From JAPOUP01 sp026708635 (GTDB lineage: Bacteria > Pseudomonadota > Alphaproteobacteria > Rhodobacterales > Rhodobacteraceae): a stretch of 64,000 nucleotides of DNA. The DNA lies in contig OZ241336.1 of assembly GCA_965200115.1 (NCBI GenBank), positions 434,001 through 498,000 on the forward strand, written 5' to 3'. Shown piece by piece: positions 1 to 8,261 of the stretch. The position numbers and the translations under genes are program-made. The stretch's first letter is position 1. Every line of letters begins with the position of its first letter. The notes below the pieces were generated by a model. That model worked only from the letters and a program-made list of their open reading frames with translations. It was not told the DNA's origin and made no database searches.

Positions 1-75
1 GCCGCGGTGGATGCCGACACCCCTGACAACGTCACGCCCGCGTTTGACGGAATGACCATACGATATGATCTCTAG
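1..75 (+). CDS. 3' end of an unidentified gene (partial)
   Basis: Frame 1 is open from the window edge to a TAG at 73-75 and encodes 24 residues ending GMTIRYDL. Only the C-terminus is visible, so no function is assigned. It lies 78 bases upstream of the AEC permease on the same strand, so the two could be co-transcribed. Confidence 0.45.
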   Translation, partial: AAVDADTPDNVTPAFDGMTIRYDL

Positions 76-153
76 GCCGGGGTTCCACCTCCATCCGCAA
101 GTCATCGCCGCCCCTACGGCGCGGGAGTCCCGCGACCGGAAGACCGTGAGCTG

Positions 154-1083
154 ATGCAGGATCTGCTCGACGTAATCCTGCCGGTATTCCTCGTCATCGG
201 CTTCGGCTATACCGCGGTCTGGAGAGGATACCTCAGCGACGGCGCGATAGACGCACTCGTGAGCTTCACCCAGAATTTCGCGATTCCGTGTCTCCTGTTC
301 CGGGCGATCGCGTCGATCGACATTGGCGAGACCTTCGATCCGGCGCTTCTGGGAAGCTTTTTCGCCGGCGCTTCCGCCGGATTCCTGGCGGGCCTGTTCG
401 GAGCGCGGATCCTATTCGGGCGGCCGTGGGAGGACGCCGTCGCGATCGGCTTCTGCACGCTGTTCTCGAATTCGGTACTTCTCGGACTTCCGATTTCCGA
501 GCGGGCCTACGGCGCCGATGCGCTCGGTCCCAACTACGCCATAGTCGCGTTTCACGCTCCGTTCTGCTACGTTCTGGGGCTTACCGCCATGGAGATCGCA
601 CGGACGCGCGGGTCCGGGATCGGGAAAGCGGCGAGATCGATCCTCAGATCCATGACACGGAACGCGCTCATGATCGGCATCGCGCTGGGTTTTCTCGTAA
701 ACGTCACCGATCTCCGCATGCCCTCGGCGCTGGGCGACGCGGTCGATCTGATGGCGATCGCGGCGCTGCCCGCCGCGCTCTTTGGACTCGGCGGCGTGCT
801 CCGCCGCTACCGGCCGACGGGCGACACGGCAACCGTCGTCTACGTCTGCGCGGTATCTCTGGCAGTGCATCCGGCGATCGTCTGGCTTGTCGGATCGGCC
901 GCCGGCCTGACGGACGCGCAGTTCCGTTCCGCCGTCCTGACCGCGGCGATGGCCCCGGGAGTGAACGCCTATGTCTTCGCCAACATGTTCGGCGTGGCGA
1001 TACGTGTGGCGGCGTCGTCGGTTCTGCTCGCGACGGCCCTGAGCATCGGAACGGTCTGGCTATGGCTGAGCGTATTGCCTTGA
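154..1083 (+). CDS. AEC (auxin efflux carrier) family permease
   Basis: This 309-residue, very hydrophobic protein has about ten membrane segments. It opens with VILPVFLVIGFGY and a SFTQNFAIPCLLFRAIA segment, which are typical of bacterial AEC/MleP-type transporters, and it has the family's usual length. Such proteins move malate, malonate or other small organic anions across the inner membrane. The substrate cannot be told from sequence. The ATG at 154 has only a weak GTGAG upstream, but the N-terminal membrane helix starts there as expected. The next gene downstream is convergent. Confidence 0.85.
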   Translation: MQDLLDVILPVFLVIGFGYTAVWRGYLSDGAIDALVSFTQNFAIPCLLFRAIASIDIGETFDPALLGSFFAGASAGFLAGLFGARILFGRPWEDAVAIGFCTLFSNSVLLGLPISERAYGADALGPNYAIVAFHAPFCYVLGLTAMEIARTRGSGIGKAARSILRSMTRNALMIGIALGFLVNVTDLRMPSALGDAVDLMAIAALPAALFGLGGVLRRYRPTGDTATVVYVCAVSLAVHPAIVWLVGSAAGLTDAQFRSAVLTAAMAPGVNAYVFANMFGVAIRVAASSVLLATALSIGTVWLWLSVLP

Positions 1084-1246
1084 GCCCTATGTGAGCCATT
1101 TGCCGAGATTTCCGGCCGCGCGGGCTTTCGTCCGCGCGCAGCTCGCTTTCCGCTATGGGTAGTGGCATCGCTCTCGGTCCTTTCATCCCTACGGGCAAGC
1201 GAGCGGCCCGAAGGCCGCCCGCCCCATATACGCGCGGCCCGCTCTT
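1084..1246. other. intergenic region between convergent genes
   Basis: This short spacer separates the AEC permease (plus strand) from the third lipoprotein of operon A (minus strand). No gene, repeat or clear T-tailed hairpin is seen. Confidence 0.4.
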
Positions 1247-2332
1247 TCACTCCGCCGCTGAGAAGAAGACACCGGAGCCAACCCAGCCAGCTCTATCGCC
1301 ACCTTCTTTGCCGATCACCCCCCGGATCGTGCCGCCCGCTTCCTCCGCCGAAGGACCGTAGAACGTCCCAGAGAGTGCCGAGCTTTCCAGTGGCCAGCAT
1401 CCCTCGCAGTCCGCGGCCGGGGTTATCGTCGCGGTGAAGCCGTTGCCGGTTATCGGCGCGGAGTTCACGGTGTAGACAAGCCCGGAGTACTCTTCGCCCT
1501 CTTCGGGCCAGAGTCTCCAGTTGTCCATGACGCCGGAAACCGTGTTTTCAGCGAACTCCGCCGTCAGCGTAAGGTTCGAAAGGAAAAGTTCGTGGCCCTC
1601 CCAGCCGCCCGGCGGGAAAAACCTGACGCCCGCTCCGCCCCTGTATTCCGCCGTCGCGGACGGAAGGGCGTTCGCCGCCGTCTCGGAACCGATCACCGCG
1701 CTGAGATACGTGTTGCGGCCCATATCCTCGGCGGGCCGGGGAAAAATGGCGTTGAAAGGGATGTGGTATTCGTGATCGGCGGTGCCGTCCGCGTAATCTT
1801 CGAAATCACCGCCCCAGCCCCAGAGAACGTAGTTGGCCCAGCCCTTCTGGGTTTCCGCGCACTGCGACGGCGCGGGGTCGTTCGAACAGTTTATCTGGTA
1901 TTCGACATCGAACTCCAGATCGCGGGTGTGTTCCGGTTCGAACGTGACAGTGTCACCCTCCCACGTGATCGCCACCGTCGGCCATTCGTCGCCGGACGCC
2001 GCCCGGAACATCCGGACCTCCATTTTCCTTTCGGGAGAGAGGGCTTCGGTCGTTTCGTTCTCGCTGGCGAGGAGTCCCGCCACCGTATTCGTACGGAAGA
2101 CCGTGGCGTCCGCCGGGCTCCGGGCGTCGCCGATGCGGGACGCCAGCGTCTCGCCCTCCCCGAGCGGCGGATGCGCTCCGCTCGCGGGCCGGACCTCTTC
2201 GGTGCCGGTGTCCCCGCCGCCGCAGGCCGAGAGCGTAGCGGTCACCGCCAGCGCAGCGGCGGCAAGCGTCAGCGGCCGTCTACAGGAATTCCGGTGGGGG
2301 GGGGGGGGGGGGATCAGTCGATTCAGGTGCAT
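1247..2332 (-). CDS. surface lipoprotein with TbpB-like barrel motif; poly-C tract in signal peptide
   Basis: Predicted 361-residue lipoprotein, third in operon A. The ATG at 2332 follows GGAG with about 8 bases spacing. The start MHLNRLI runs into five prolines encoded by a run of 17 C, then RR, a hydrophobic segment and the lipobox LSAC followed by GGG. The C-terminal third carries LTAEFAENTVSGVMDN and GTFYGPSAEEAGGTI, the 'G-x-FYGP-x-A-x-E-x-GG' signature of transferrin-binding-protein-like (TbpB/HpuA-type) outer-membrane lipoproteins. Ligand unknown. No in-frame ATG lies between the C run and the lipobox, so a 1-2 base change in the run should abolish the protein. A cysteine pair (DCEGCW) near the C-terminus could be a disulfide. 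Confidence 0.8.
   Translation of the reverse strand: MHLNRLIPPPPPHRNSCRRPLTLAAAALAVTATLSACGGGDTGTEEVRPASGAHPPLGEGETLASRIGDARSPADATVFRTNTVAGLLASENETTEALSPERKMEVRMFRAASGDEWPTVAITWEGDTVTFEPEHTRDLEFDVEYQINCSNDPAPSQCAETQKGWANYVLWGWGGDFEDYADGTADHEYHIPFNAIFPRPAEDMGRNTYLSAVIGSETAANALPSATAEYRGGAGVRFFPPGGWEGHELFLSNLTLTAEFAENTVSGVMDNWRLWPEEGEEYSGLVYTVNSAPITGNGFTATITPAADCEGCWPLESSALSGTFYGPSAEEAGGTIRGVIGKEGGDRAGWVGSGVFFSAAE
2296..2312. repeat. G17/C17 mononucleotide tract inside lipoprotein start region
   Basis: Seventeen consecutive G on the plus strand (C in the coding sense) begin at the seventh codon of the 1247-2332 lipoprotein gene. Tracts this long are unstable by slipped-strand mispairing and typify contingency loci. 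At 17 bases the lipoprotein frame is open; most other lengths would shift it. Confidence 0.95.
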
Positions 2333-2656
2333 GATACTTTCTCCAGGGTCGCCAGGATGGCGGCACCGGGCCATGGGGCCGCCGATCCCGCCTCGTTAAA
2401 CCGAACCGAGCGTAACACGCGAGGTCATGGCGGCGCAACGGGTCGCGCCCGTCATTCCGATTGCCCGGGTACCGGATCCGGAAGGCATATGCTCCGCCTT
2501 TCCGACTATCGGTCAGCCGCCTCGGTAGGTTCGCTTATGCGATGCGGTTTCATGGGGCGGGGCCAGTCCGCCGAGCGTGTCAGGCGGGTCCGTGATCCAT
2601 GAAAATGGCCTAACGAATGCCGGGAGCCGGTCTTTCCTCCCGCCCCTTCGGGTGCA
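2333..2656. other. spacer between second and third lipoprotein genes of operon A
   Basis: About 320 bases with no convincing gene. It holds the ribosome binding site of the third lipoprotein gene (GGAGAAAGTATC before the start) and presumably its own promoter, since the hairpin at 2657-2680 separates it from the upstream gene. No recognisable promoter consensus was picked out. Confidence 0.35.
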
Positions 2657-2680
2657 GGGGCGGCCCCGGAAGGCCGCCCC
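2657..2680 (-). terminator. intergenic GC hairpin, 9-bp stem, TTCCGG loop
   Basis: A perfect GGGGCGGCC / GGCCGCCCC stem with a six-base loop lies just after the second lipoprotein gene of operon A. The same 24-base sequence, loop included, occurs at 36348-36371 after the second lipoprotein gene of operon B. No T-run follows, so it may be a terminator of the non-canonical kind or an mRNA processing/stabilising hairpin. Confidence 0.6.
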
Positions 2681-2705
2681 AAGTCAATTCACGCCAGCGC
2701 GGGGG

Positions 2706-4499
2706 TTACGGTGAAGGGGGGGGCTGATTGACCTCAAACACGCCGGCGGCCTTGCCGGGGTTGGCGGTCGCTCCCGTGAAGTCCAGGACGACCCGCCCCC
2801 TTATGCTTTCGGGCTGCCGTTGACTTCCGTCTCCGAAATTGTCGGCCACGTCATAGACGGCATCCGAGCGCCAGTTGCCCGTCACGTTGGCCGCCGTTGT
2901 CGCGCCCTGAACGCCGTAGTCGTGCGTCAGCGTCACGTCCTCCCAGCCGGGATTGTTGTCATCGACCCTGAAATCGGAAATCGTCCCGGTGAGGAATTCG
3001 CTGGAAGCGTTTTCGAAATCCGCTCTGAGCTGGATGGTCGCGCCGAGCCTTCCGGCCACCTGGGCGTTACTGTCACTGGAATCGGTATAATGCCCGTATC
3101 CATCAACGCCGCCGTCATACGTCGCGGTTCCGGCGTACCCGGCGGATGCGGGGAAACCGGCGGCGCTTGTGGTGCCGACAGTCGGGGTTCCGTCCTCCGT
3201 GTGCCAGTAGTACAGCTTTCCCGTGTCGCCTTCCTTGATCCAGACGCCCCAGGCGTCATTGTTCTCGTTCCCGAAGTCGCTGGCGATCCTGTTCTCGCCA
3301 ACCACGAAATTGTCTACGTTGATGGCGGCGTTGACCACCGAAGCGATGTGGGCGGCGTCCGGCGTGTGCGGGGGAGACGCGTTTTCAACTTCATAAATCG
3401 CGCGCCCTATATCGAGCTGGTAGGTCTCTACTTCCATTATCCATGGGGGAGGACTCTCGGAATCCCGTGCATCTTCGTACGTTCCCTCACCGACGCTTTC
3501 TGAAAGAAGCTCGTTATATTCGTCAAAAGGATTGTAGGCTTTCGCGCGATCCTCAAGCTTTTTAACGATGCGCGTGCAGGCGGCATCCGAACCGCAGTTC
3601 GGCTTGTTCACAGCGTTAATCGCGGCGTTCAGCGCGGTCTGATCCATCTTTCCGAGAACCCCGGGCGGTGGCGGTGGCGGCGGTGGAGTGCCGGTGACCG
3701 CCACCGTGAGAGTGCCTCCGCCGCTTGCGACGGTGTAGCCAGTGCCTTCGGTGAGGACGATGGAAACGTTTTGCCCGGCGGTCTTGCCCTGGGGGACCGA
3801 GACATCGAAAGTGAAGTTTCCCGAATGGTTGGCGCGGATCGTCTCAGTGTCAGCGGTGCCGTCCACCGTGTACATGAGTGTGATATCGCTGGCCGGCGGC
3901 GAGGTCAGCATCACCGTCACGGTGACCGTCCCGCCCACCTGCACCTTGCCCGTGGAGAGGACCGAGAGCTCGGGTTCAGACGGTAGTTCATCGACCTCCG
4001 GCAAACTGTGCGTGAGGCCGCTGGTTCCGATGTTGTAGCCATCATCAGCGGTGTCCACGAAAACAAGTTGGGGGGTGGTCCCACGGGTCGCGGCGGTGAT
4101 CGTTCGAGAACGGAAAGTGAGCATTCCCGCAGGGGTATCGGCGGGGATATCGTAACTTCCGCGGACGCCGTCCAGCATATATATCAGCGTGATGGGGGCG
4201 GTTGTCGCCGAACCCAGGTTCACGGTTATCCGCGCCGCTGTTTCGCCCTCATACAAGCTGGCTCTTACAAACGTGATGACGGGCGGGCCACTAGGTCCAC
4301 CACCCCCGCCGCCGGGCGTGGGCCTGATGTTCTGTGTCGTGTCGCCCTCGGGAGTGGTTTCGGTGTCGGGCGTCGTGTCGCCTCCCGGGGGCGTGACGCC
4401 GGTTCCGGGCGTTGTCCCTCCGCCTCCGCAGCCCGCCAGCGCGAGCGCGAGCGCGGCCGCCAGGGCGGGAAGGGCGGTTGATGTGCTGGGTTTCTTCAT
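2706..4499 (-). CDS. large surface lipoprotein with Calx-beta-like repeats and TbpB-like C-terminal barrel
   Basis: Predicted 597-residue lipoprotein, second in operon A. It starts at MKKPSTST (GAAAGGAAC ribosome site), has a hydrophobic stretch and lipobox LAGC-GGGG, then a Thr/Pro/Gly-rich linker with TPD/TPG repeats. Two beta-sandwich units follow (about residues 75-290), each with an 'ITLIYMLDG/ITLMYTVDG' core, like Calx-beta/Big-type adhesion modules. A proline-run linker leads to a C-terminal region (about 380-597) with GTATYDGGVDGYGHY and IQLRADFENASSEFLTGTI, the strand pattern of TbpB-like barrels. It matches the 34521-36314 protein in length (597 residues) and layout. A G8/C8 run at 2716-2723 near the stop could change its last residues. 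Confidence 0.75.
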   Translation of the reverse strand: MKKPSTSTALPALAAALALALAGCGGGGTTPGTGVTPPGGDTTPDTETTPEGDTTQNIRPTPGGGGGGPSGPPVITFVRASLYEGETAARITVNLGSATTAPITLIYMLDGVRGSYDIPADTPAGMLTFRSRTITAATRGTTPQLVFVDTADDGYNIGTSGLTHSLPEVDELPSEPELSVLSTGKVQVGGTVTVTVMLTSPPASDITLMYTVDGTADTETIRANHSGNFTFDVSVPQGKTAGQNVSIVLTEGTGYTVASGGGTLTVAVTGTPPPPPPPPGVLGKMDQTALNAAINAVNKPNCGSDAACTRIVKKLEDRAKAYNPFDEYNELLSESVGEGTYEDARDSESPPPWIMEVETYQLDIGRAIYEVENASPPHTPDAAHIASVVNAAINVDNFVVGENRIASDFGNENNDAWGVWIKEGDTGKLYYWHTEDGTPTVGTTSAAGFPASAGYAGTATYDGGVDGYGHYTDSSDSNAQVAGRLGATIQLRADFENASSEFLTGTISDFRVDDNNPGWEDVTLTHDYGVQGATTAANVTGNWRSDAVYDVADNFGDGSQRQPESIRGRVVLDFTGATANPGKAAGVFEVNQPPPSP

Positions 4500-4594
4500 T
4501 GCGCGTTCCTTTCTCTTCCGGGCCGCGTGTCCGTTCGTTTGTCCGGCTCCGTGGCCGGCGGGATCGGTTCTTCGATTTTTCACTGGGTGCGGTA

Positions 4595-4621
4595 ACCCCC
4601 GGCGAACGCGCCGCCGGGGGT
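4595..4621 (-). terminator. intergenic hairpin between first and second lipoproteins (operon A)
   Basis: CCCCCGGCG pairs with CGCCGGGGG around a 7-base loop, extended by one A-T pair. A near-identical stem (same nine bases, loop ACGCGTTT) sits at the equivalent place in operon B (34438-34467). No T-run is present. It could set the ratio of upstream porin/lipoprotein message to downstream message. Confidence 0.6.
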
Positions 4622-4652
4622 CTTGGTTTAAGTTAGGCGGGATGAATTCCCG

Positions 4653-5927
4653 TTACGGGCATCCACTGCCAATAGATGTGCAGACAGGCGCTCCGAACGC
4701 GCCGCTGATATCGAAGCTTTCTACATCCCCATGACGTTTGCCGGGGGTGTGCTCCGGCGTACCCTGTATGGTGGCCTGCGCCGCGGCCCTGTTGGCGCTG
4801 AAGCTGCCCGCAACGCCCGTTGGATCCCCGGTGGTCGGCCCGAAAAACGCTCCACGCCAAGTGCCCTTGGACGGTGCGTTCCTAGCGGTGGTGGCGCCGC
4901 CGTCGCCGGTTCCCCTGATGGTCGCCGCGCCGCTCAGGCTGGACCCTATGTCAGCCATGCCCAAACGGACTGAATTGACGTCCGTAGCGGTCACAGCAAG
5001 TCTGGTTGCCACGGCGCCGTCATTATCAAATGTGTTGGCAATCGCGCCGGTAACCTTCTGGGTTACGAAGTTTGCCGACAAACGCGCGGTACCGGACCAT
5101 GGTTTCCATGATCCCGACCCAGCCTTATAATAGCCGTTCGCTCCGCCTAAATACGTCGCGCTTCCGATTTTCTTTGTCGGCGCTCCGTGAGCCACGCTTC
5201 CCCCAAACGTCTGTTCGGGTTTCGGGGAGGGGGCGGCCGATGTCGGCGCGTCTATCCAGGTACCCCACACGAGGAAGTCGGGATCGTTTTCATCTCTGTT
5301 GTGATGCAGCCACAATTGACTTAATCCGGTTCCGGCCAAGTCAGGAGCACTGAGAGGCGCACCAGGTGCCCCGGATGCCCCTAACTTGTTAGCCGCAAAC
5401 GTACGCTTCACGCCGTTCACCGTAACCGCGAAGGGACCGGTTCCGCTGGCGGGAAGCGCCGCCGCGAGGCTCGGACCGGACAGCCAGTTTCCGTCCGGCT
5501 GCGCCGCGGACGGCACGGGAACGCCAATCGTGGAGGTCAGAACGACCTCCGCGTTGCCGGTGACCTCAATGCCGGGTAAGTTGTTCGTGTTCGTCACCCT
5601 GTAGCTGCACCCGGCGGTCGAGGCGGCCGGGCAGGTGACGGAAACGTTGCTCGAACCAACCTTGTGGTTCGTGCCCGCCGCCAGCTGCACGATGGGCTGG
5701 TTGTTCGTGTTATAGACAATGCCGCGCGCCGTTCCCGGCAGGGTGGCGTCGGTGAAACCGCTCGCGCCAGCACCGGCACCCGTGTCAGCACCTGCCCCGG
5801 CCCCGGCCCCGGCCCCGGCACCCGCGCCGGCACCCGTGTCGGGCATTGAATCGCTCCCGCCGCATCCGGCCAGGGCGAGCGCGCCCGCCACCGTAAGGGC
5901 GGGCAGCATGAATTTGGATATTCTCAT
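4653..5927 (-). CDS. surface lipoprotein with Gly-Ala repeat linker, TbpB-like C-terminus
   Basis: Predicted 424-residue lipoprotein directly behind the porin (25-base gap). It begins MRISKFMLPALTVAGA, with lipobox LAGC-GGS and a GAAAGGAC ribosome site 8 bases before the ATG. After the cysteine comes a Gly-Ala repeat linker (about residues 32-60) encoded by GC-rich hexamers. The middle has a paired-cysteine strand unit (VTCPAASTAGCSYRV). The C-terminal half contains SATYLGGANGYYKAGSGSW and ARLSANFVTQKVTGAI and ends near ISGAFGA. Operon B's first lipoprotein shares GGALGFHKAGSGDW and EIEGAFGA, so the two are diverged paralogues. Likely outer-membrane anchored and surface exposed; ligand unknown. 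Confidence 0.75.
   Translation of the reverse strand: MRISKFMLPALTVAGALALAGCGGSDSMPDTGAGAGAGAGAGAGAGADTGAGAGASGFTDATLPGTARGIVYNTNNQPIVQLAAGTNHKVGSSNVSVTCPAASTAGCSYRVTNTNNLPGIEVTGNAEVVLTSTIGVPVPSAAQPDGNWLSGPSLAAALPASGTGPFAVTVNGVKRTFAANKLGASGAPGAPLSAPDLAGTGLSQLWLHHNRDENDPDFLVWGTWIDAPTSAAPSPKPEQTFGGSVAHGAPTKKIGSATYLGGANGYYKAGSGSWKPWSGTARLSANFVTQKVTGAIANTFDNDGAVATRLAVTATDVNSVRLGMADIGSSLSGAATIRGTGDGGATTARNAPSKGTWRGAFFGPTTGDPTGVAGSFSANRAAAQATIQGTPEHTPGKRHGDVESFDISGAFGAPVCTSIGSGCP
5795..5819. repeat. CCCCGG hexamer repeat encoding Gly-Ala linker
   Basis: Four tandem CCCCGG units, with degenerate neighbours up to about 5840, encode the Ala-Gly linker of the 4653-5927 lipoprotein. The unit is a multiple of three, so copy-number change alters linker length without a frameshift. 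Confidence 0.8.
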
Positions 5928-5952
5928 TTCTTTGTCCTTTCGTGTCCGGGGA

Positions 5953-6936
5953 TCAGAAGCTGAACGTCACGCCGAGGTCGGCGGTCCGCGCGTCGTCGGC
6001 CCCGTTCTGGCCGATGTCGGTCACGACGCCGCCCTTGAGGGACGCGCCGCCGCCCAGCGACCATTCAAGGCCGACGCCGAGCGCCTCCTTGCCCTTCGGC
6101 ATTTCCGTGTCGTCGGTGTAGAAGACCGTCGCGCCGATGACGCCGGCGGAGTAGCCCGCCGAGACGCCGAACTGGTCCGCGTCGTCGCTCGTTCCCGCCA
6201 GCAGCGTGCCGGAGAAGCCGGAGGCGCTGACCCCCGCGCCGACGATCAGGTGGCCGTCGTTGCCCTCGACCGGGGTGCCCTCGAAGCCGCCGCCGATCCA
6301 GGCGGTGCCGGCGTCGCCGCCGAACGCGAGGTCGGCCTTCGCGCCGACCGCGAGCGTGTCGAAGGAGATTTCGTTCCTCGTCTTGGGGGCCTGAACGATC
6401 TCTCCGTCCTCGTCGAGCGAATAGGCGGTCTCGACGCCGTCGGCCATCGCCTCATGGCTCACGGAGGCGTACGCCTGCACCGGTCCCATCATGGGCAGCG
6501 TGTACAGAAGCGTCGGATCCGGATCGCCGCCACGGGCGTAGGTGATCTCGTGCAGGTCGCCCAGCCCGGTGAAGCCGACCCCCGCCACGTGGCCGAGCGC
6601 GGCCTTCGCGCCGTTGTCAACGTCGCCCATCGACAGCTTGCCGAACGGACCGGCGAGGAAGATGCTTCCCCCGGTGCCAGCCGCGCCGCCCGGGGCGTTG
6701 TCGGCCCGGATGGACCCACCCGCGGTCAGTCCACTGTCAAGCGCCGCCGCCAGCGTGAAGCTGACCCGCACGCGGCTGCTGAATTTCGCGTTCTCGTCGT
6801 CGTCGAACACGACGCCCATGCGCCCGTCGCCGCCGACCGTGACGGACGACATGGACATCTCTTCCATGTCCTGCGCCATCGCCGTCGTCCCGGCTCCGAG
6901 GCACAGGGCCGCGGTCGCCATCAATACTCTTTTCAT
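5953..6936 (-). CDS. Gram-negative general porin (Porin_4 type), operon A
   Basis: Predicted 327-residue outer-membrane porin. It has a signal peptide (MKRVLMATAALCLGAGTTAMAQ), a first strand with VTVGGDGRMGVVF, many alternating hydrophobic Gly-rich strands, and the C-terminal phenylalanine (GVTFSF) used for BAM-dependent assembly. This is the size and pattern of Rhodobacter-type trimeric porins. The start at 6936 is preceded by AATGGAGAGACTAGCC, identical in operon B. It heads a four-gene operon with three lipoproteins, which suggests that porin and lipoproteins are used together at the cell surface. Confidence 0.88.
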   Translation of the reverse strand: MKRVLMATAALCLGAGTTAMAQDMEEMSMSSVTVGGDGRMGVVFDDDENAKFSSRVRVSFTLAAALDSGLTAGGSIRADNAPGGAAGTGGSIFLAGPFGKLSMGDVDNGAKAALGHVAGVGFTGLGDLHEITYARGGDPDPTLLYTLPMMGPVQAYASVSHEAMADGVETAYSLDEDGEIVQAPKTRNEISFDTLAVGAKADLAFGGDAGTAWIGGGFEGTPVEGNDGHLIVGAGVSASGFSGTLLAGTSDDADQFGVSAGYSAGVIGATVFYTDDTEMPKGKEALGVGLEWSLGGGASLKGGVVTDIGQNGADDARTADLGVTFSF

Positions 6937-7056
6937 GGCTAGTCTCTCCATTGATCACGCGAGGCGCCGTTGCCTCACGGACGCGAATCTAAACGGAGAT
7001 AGGTACTATTGAAGGTACAGGAATAATTTTTTTATCAATATATAGTGTTTTTGCAA
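6937..7056 (-). promoter_or_regulatory. porin A promoter and 5' leader, conserved with porin B
   Basis: The 120 bases before the porin start match the 120 bases before porin B (31795-31914) at 102 positions with no gap. A likely promoter is TTGCAA (7051-7056), a 16-base spacer and TAAAAA (7029-7034, read on the minus strand). The leader holds a GAGGC/GCCTC stem-loop; in operon B one base of the 3' arm has changed but still pairs by G-T. Such conservation in non-coding sequence implies shared regulation or very recent duplication/conversion of this part. Confidence 0.7.
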
Positions 7057-7060
7057 CATA

Positions 7061-7106
7061 TTGCGTCCACGCAACGGAAAACGGCGAATCGGTTGCGTTG
7101 ACGCAA
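7061..7106 (-). promoter_or_regulatory. tandem palindromic operators upstream of porin A
   Basis: TTGCGT-NN-ACGCAA occurs at 7061-7074 and 7093-7106, 32 bases start to start (three helical turns). The proximal site ends 4 bases (TATG) before the TTGCAA -35 element. Equivalent GCGT-NN-ACGC palindromes stand in the same places at porin B. The arrangement suggests a dimeric regulator acting from just upstream of the promoter. A weaker half-match lies near 7133-7147. Confidence 0.65.
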
Positions 7107-7301
7107 TAAAACGGGTAAAACCGCGTCCATTTATGGCATATACCGTAAAACTATCGTTGCATCCTCTTCCCGGAAATTATCCCCCCGTTCCACAGTGAGG
7201 TGCAACACCCGATGTGGGTGAATGCTAGCTGAGGCAACGCATGATGTTGCGAATCGGCCGGATGGCGGTGACAGTCCCGGTGTTCAGACTGGGAGACCGC
7301 C

Positions 7302-8261
7302 ATGCCCGAGGGCTACCGCCACCTGACCTATGCCGAGAGATGCCAGATCCACGCCCTGAGGAAAAGCGGGCATTCGAACGGGGCGATCGCCCGCCAGCTG
7401 GGGCGTGACCGGACGACGGTCTGGCGCGAGGTGCGCCGGAACTCGGGAAAGCGCGGCTACCGCCACGGGCAGGCGCAGGGGAAGGCCGAGGGGCGCCGCA
7501 GCGCGGCCTCGTCGGTCCCGCGCAGGATGACGCCCGATCTGTGGCGCATGGTGGAGGAGCGGCTCGCGGAGGGCTGGAGCCCGGAGCAGATCTCCGGTCG
7601 CCTCCGGAAGGAGGGCCATCCGATGGCGGGCCGTCAGTGGATCTACCGGCACGTCCACGCCGACCGCAGGGCCGGTGGCCGGCTCTGGCGGCATCTGCGC
7701 CGCCGGGGAAAGAGGCCGAACCGGAAGGGCGGGGCCCACGCGGGCCGGGGCCACATCCCGGGCCGGGTGGACATCTCCGAGCGTCCGGCGCTGGTGGAGG
7801 CGAAGGCGCGGGTCGGTGACTGGGAGGCCGACACGATCGTGGGCGCGGGCCACAGCGGGGCCGTGGTGTCGCTGGTGGACAGGGCGTCGAAGTACGCGCT
7901 CCTGCGGAGGCTCGACAGGAAGACCGCGGCCGCGGTCGGGGCCGCCATGACCGGCATGCTGGGATCCCTCCCCGTCCACACGGTCACGGTAGACAACGGC
8001 AAGGAGTTCGCGGACCACGCGCGGGTGTCCAGGGCGCTGGGCGCGGACTTCTTCTTCGCGCGGCCCTACCACTCGTGGGAGCGCGGGCTGAACGAGCACA
8101 CCAACGGCCTGGTGCGGGGGTACCTGCCCAAGGGAACGGACTTCCGCAAGGTGACGGACGCCGACGTCAGGGCCGTCCAGGACCGCCTGAACGCGCGTCC
8201 CAGGAAGGCGCTGGGCTACCTGACGCCGGCGGAGGCGTTCCTTCGGGCGCGGCCTCCCTGA
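7302..8261 (+). CDS. IS30-family transposase
   Basis: Predicted 319-residue DDE transposase. The N-terminal helix-turn-helix region contains LTYAERCQIHALRKSG and IARQLGRDRTTVWREV, typical of IS30. The catalytic domain shows GDWEADTIVG (first Asp), VDNGKEF (second Asp) and the Glu in RGLNEHTNGLVR, so all three acidic residues are present. Length is normal for the family and the frame is intact, so the element may be active. An inverted repeat (ATGGCGGT/ACCGCCAT) spans the start codon region. Confidence 0.9.
   Translation: MPEGYRHLTYAERCQIHALRKSGHSNGAIARQLGRDRTTVWREVRRNSGKRGYRHGQAQGKAEGRRSAASSVPRRMTPDLWRMVEERLAEGWSPEQISGRLRKEGHPMAGRQWIYRHVHADRRAGGRLWRHLRRRGKRPNRKGGAHAGRGHIPGRVDISERPALVEAKARVGDWEADTIVGAGHSGAVVSLVDRASKYALLRRLDRKTAAAVGAAMTGMLGSLPVHTVTVDNGKEFADHARVSRALGADFFFARPYHSWERGLNEHTNGLVRGYLPKGTDFRKVTDADVRAVQDRLNARPRKALGYLTPAEAFLRARPP

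Noticed and set aside
5795..5840. CRISPR-like repeat array
   Set aside because: The units are six bases, contiguous and in frame within a lipoprotein gene. No spacers and no cas genes occur in the window.
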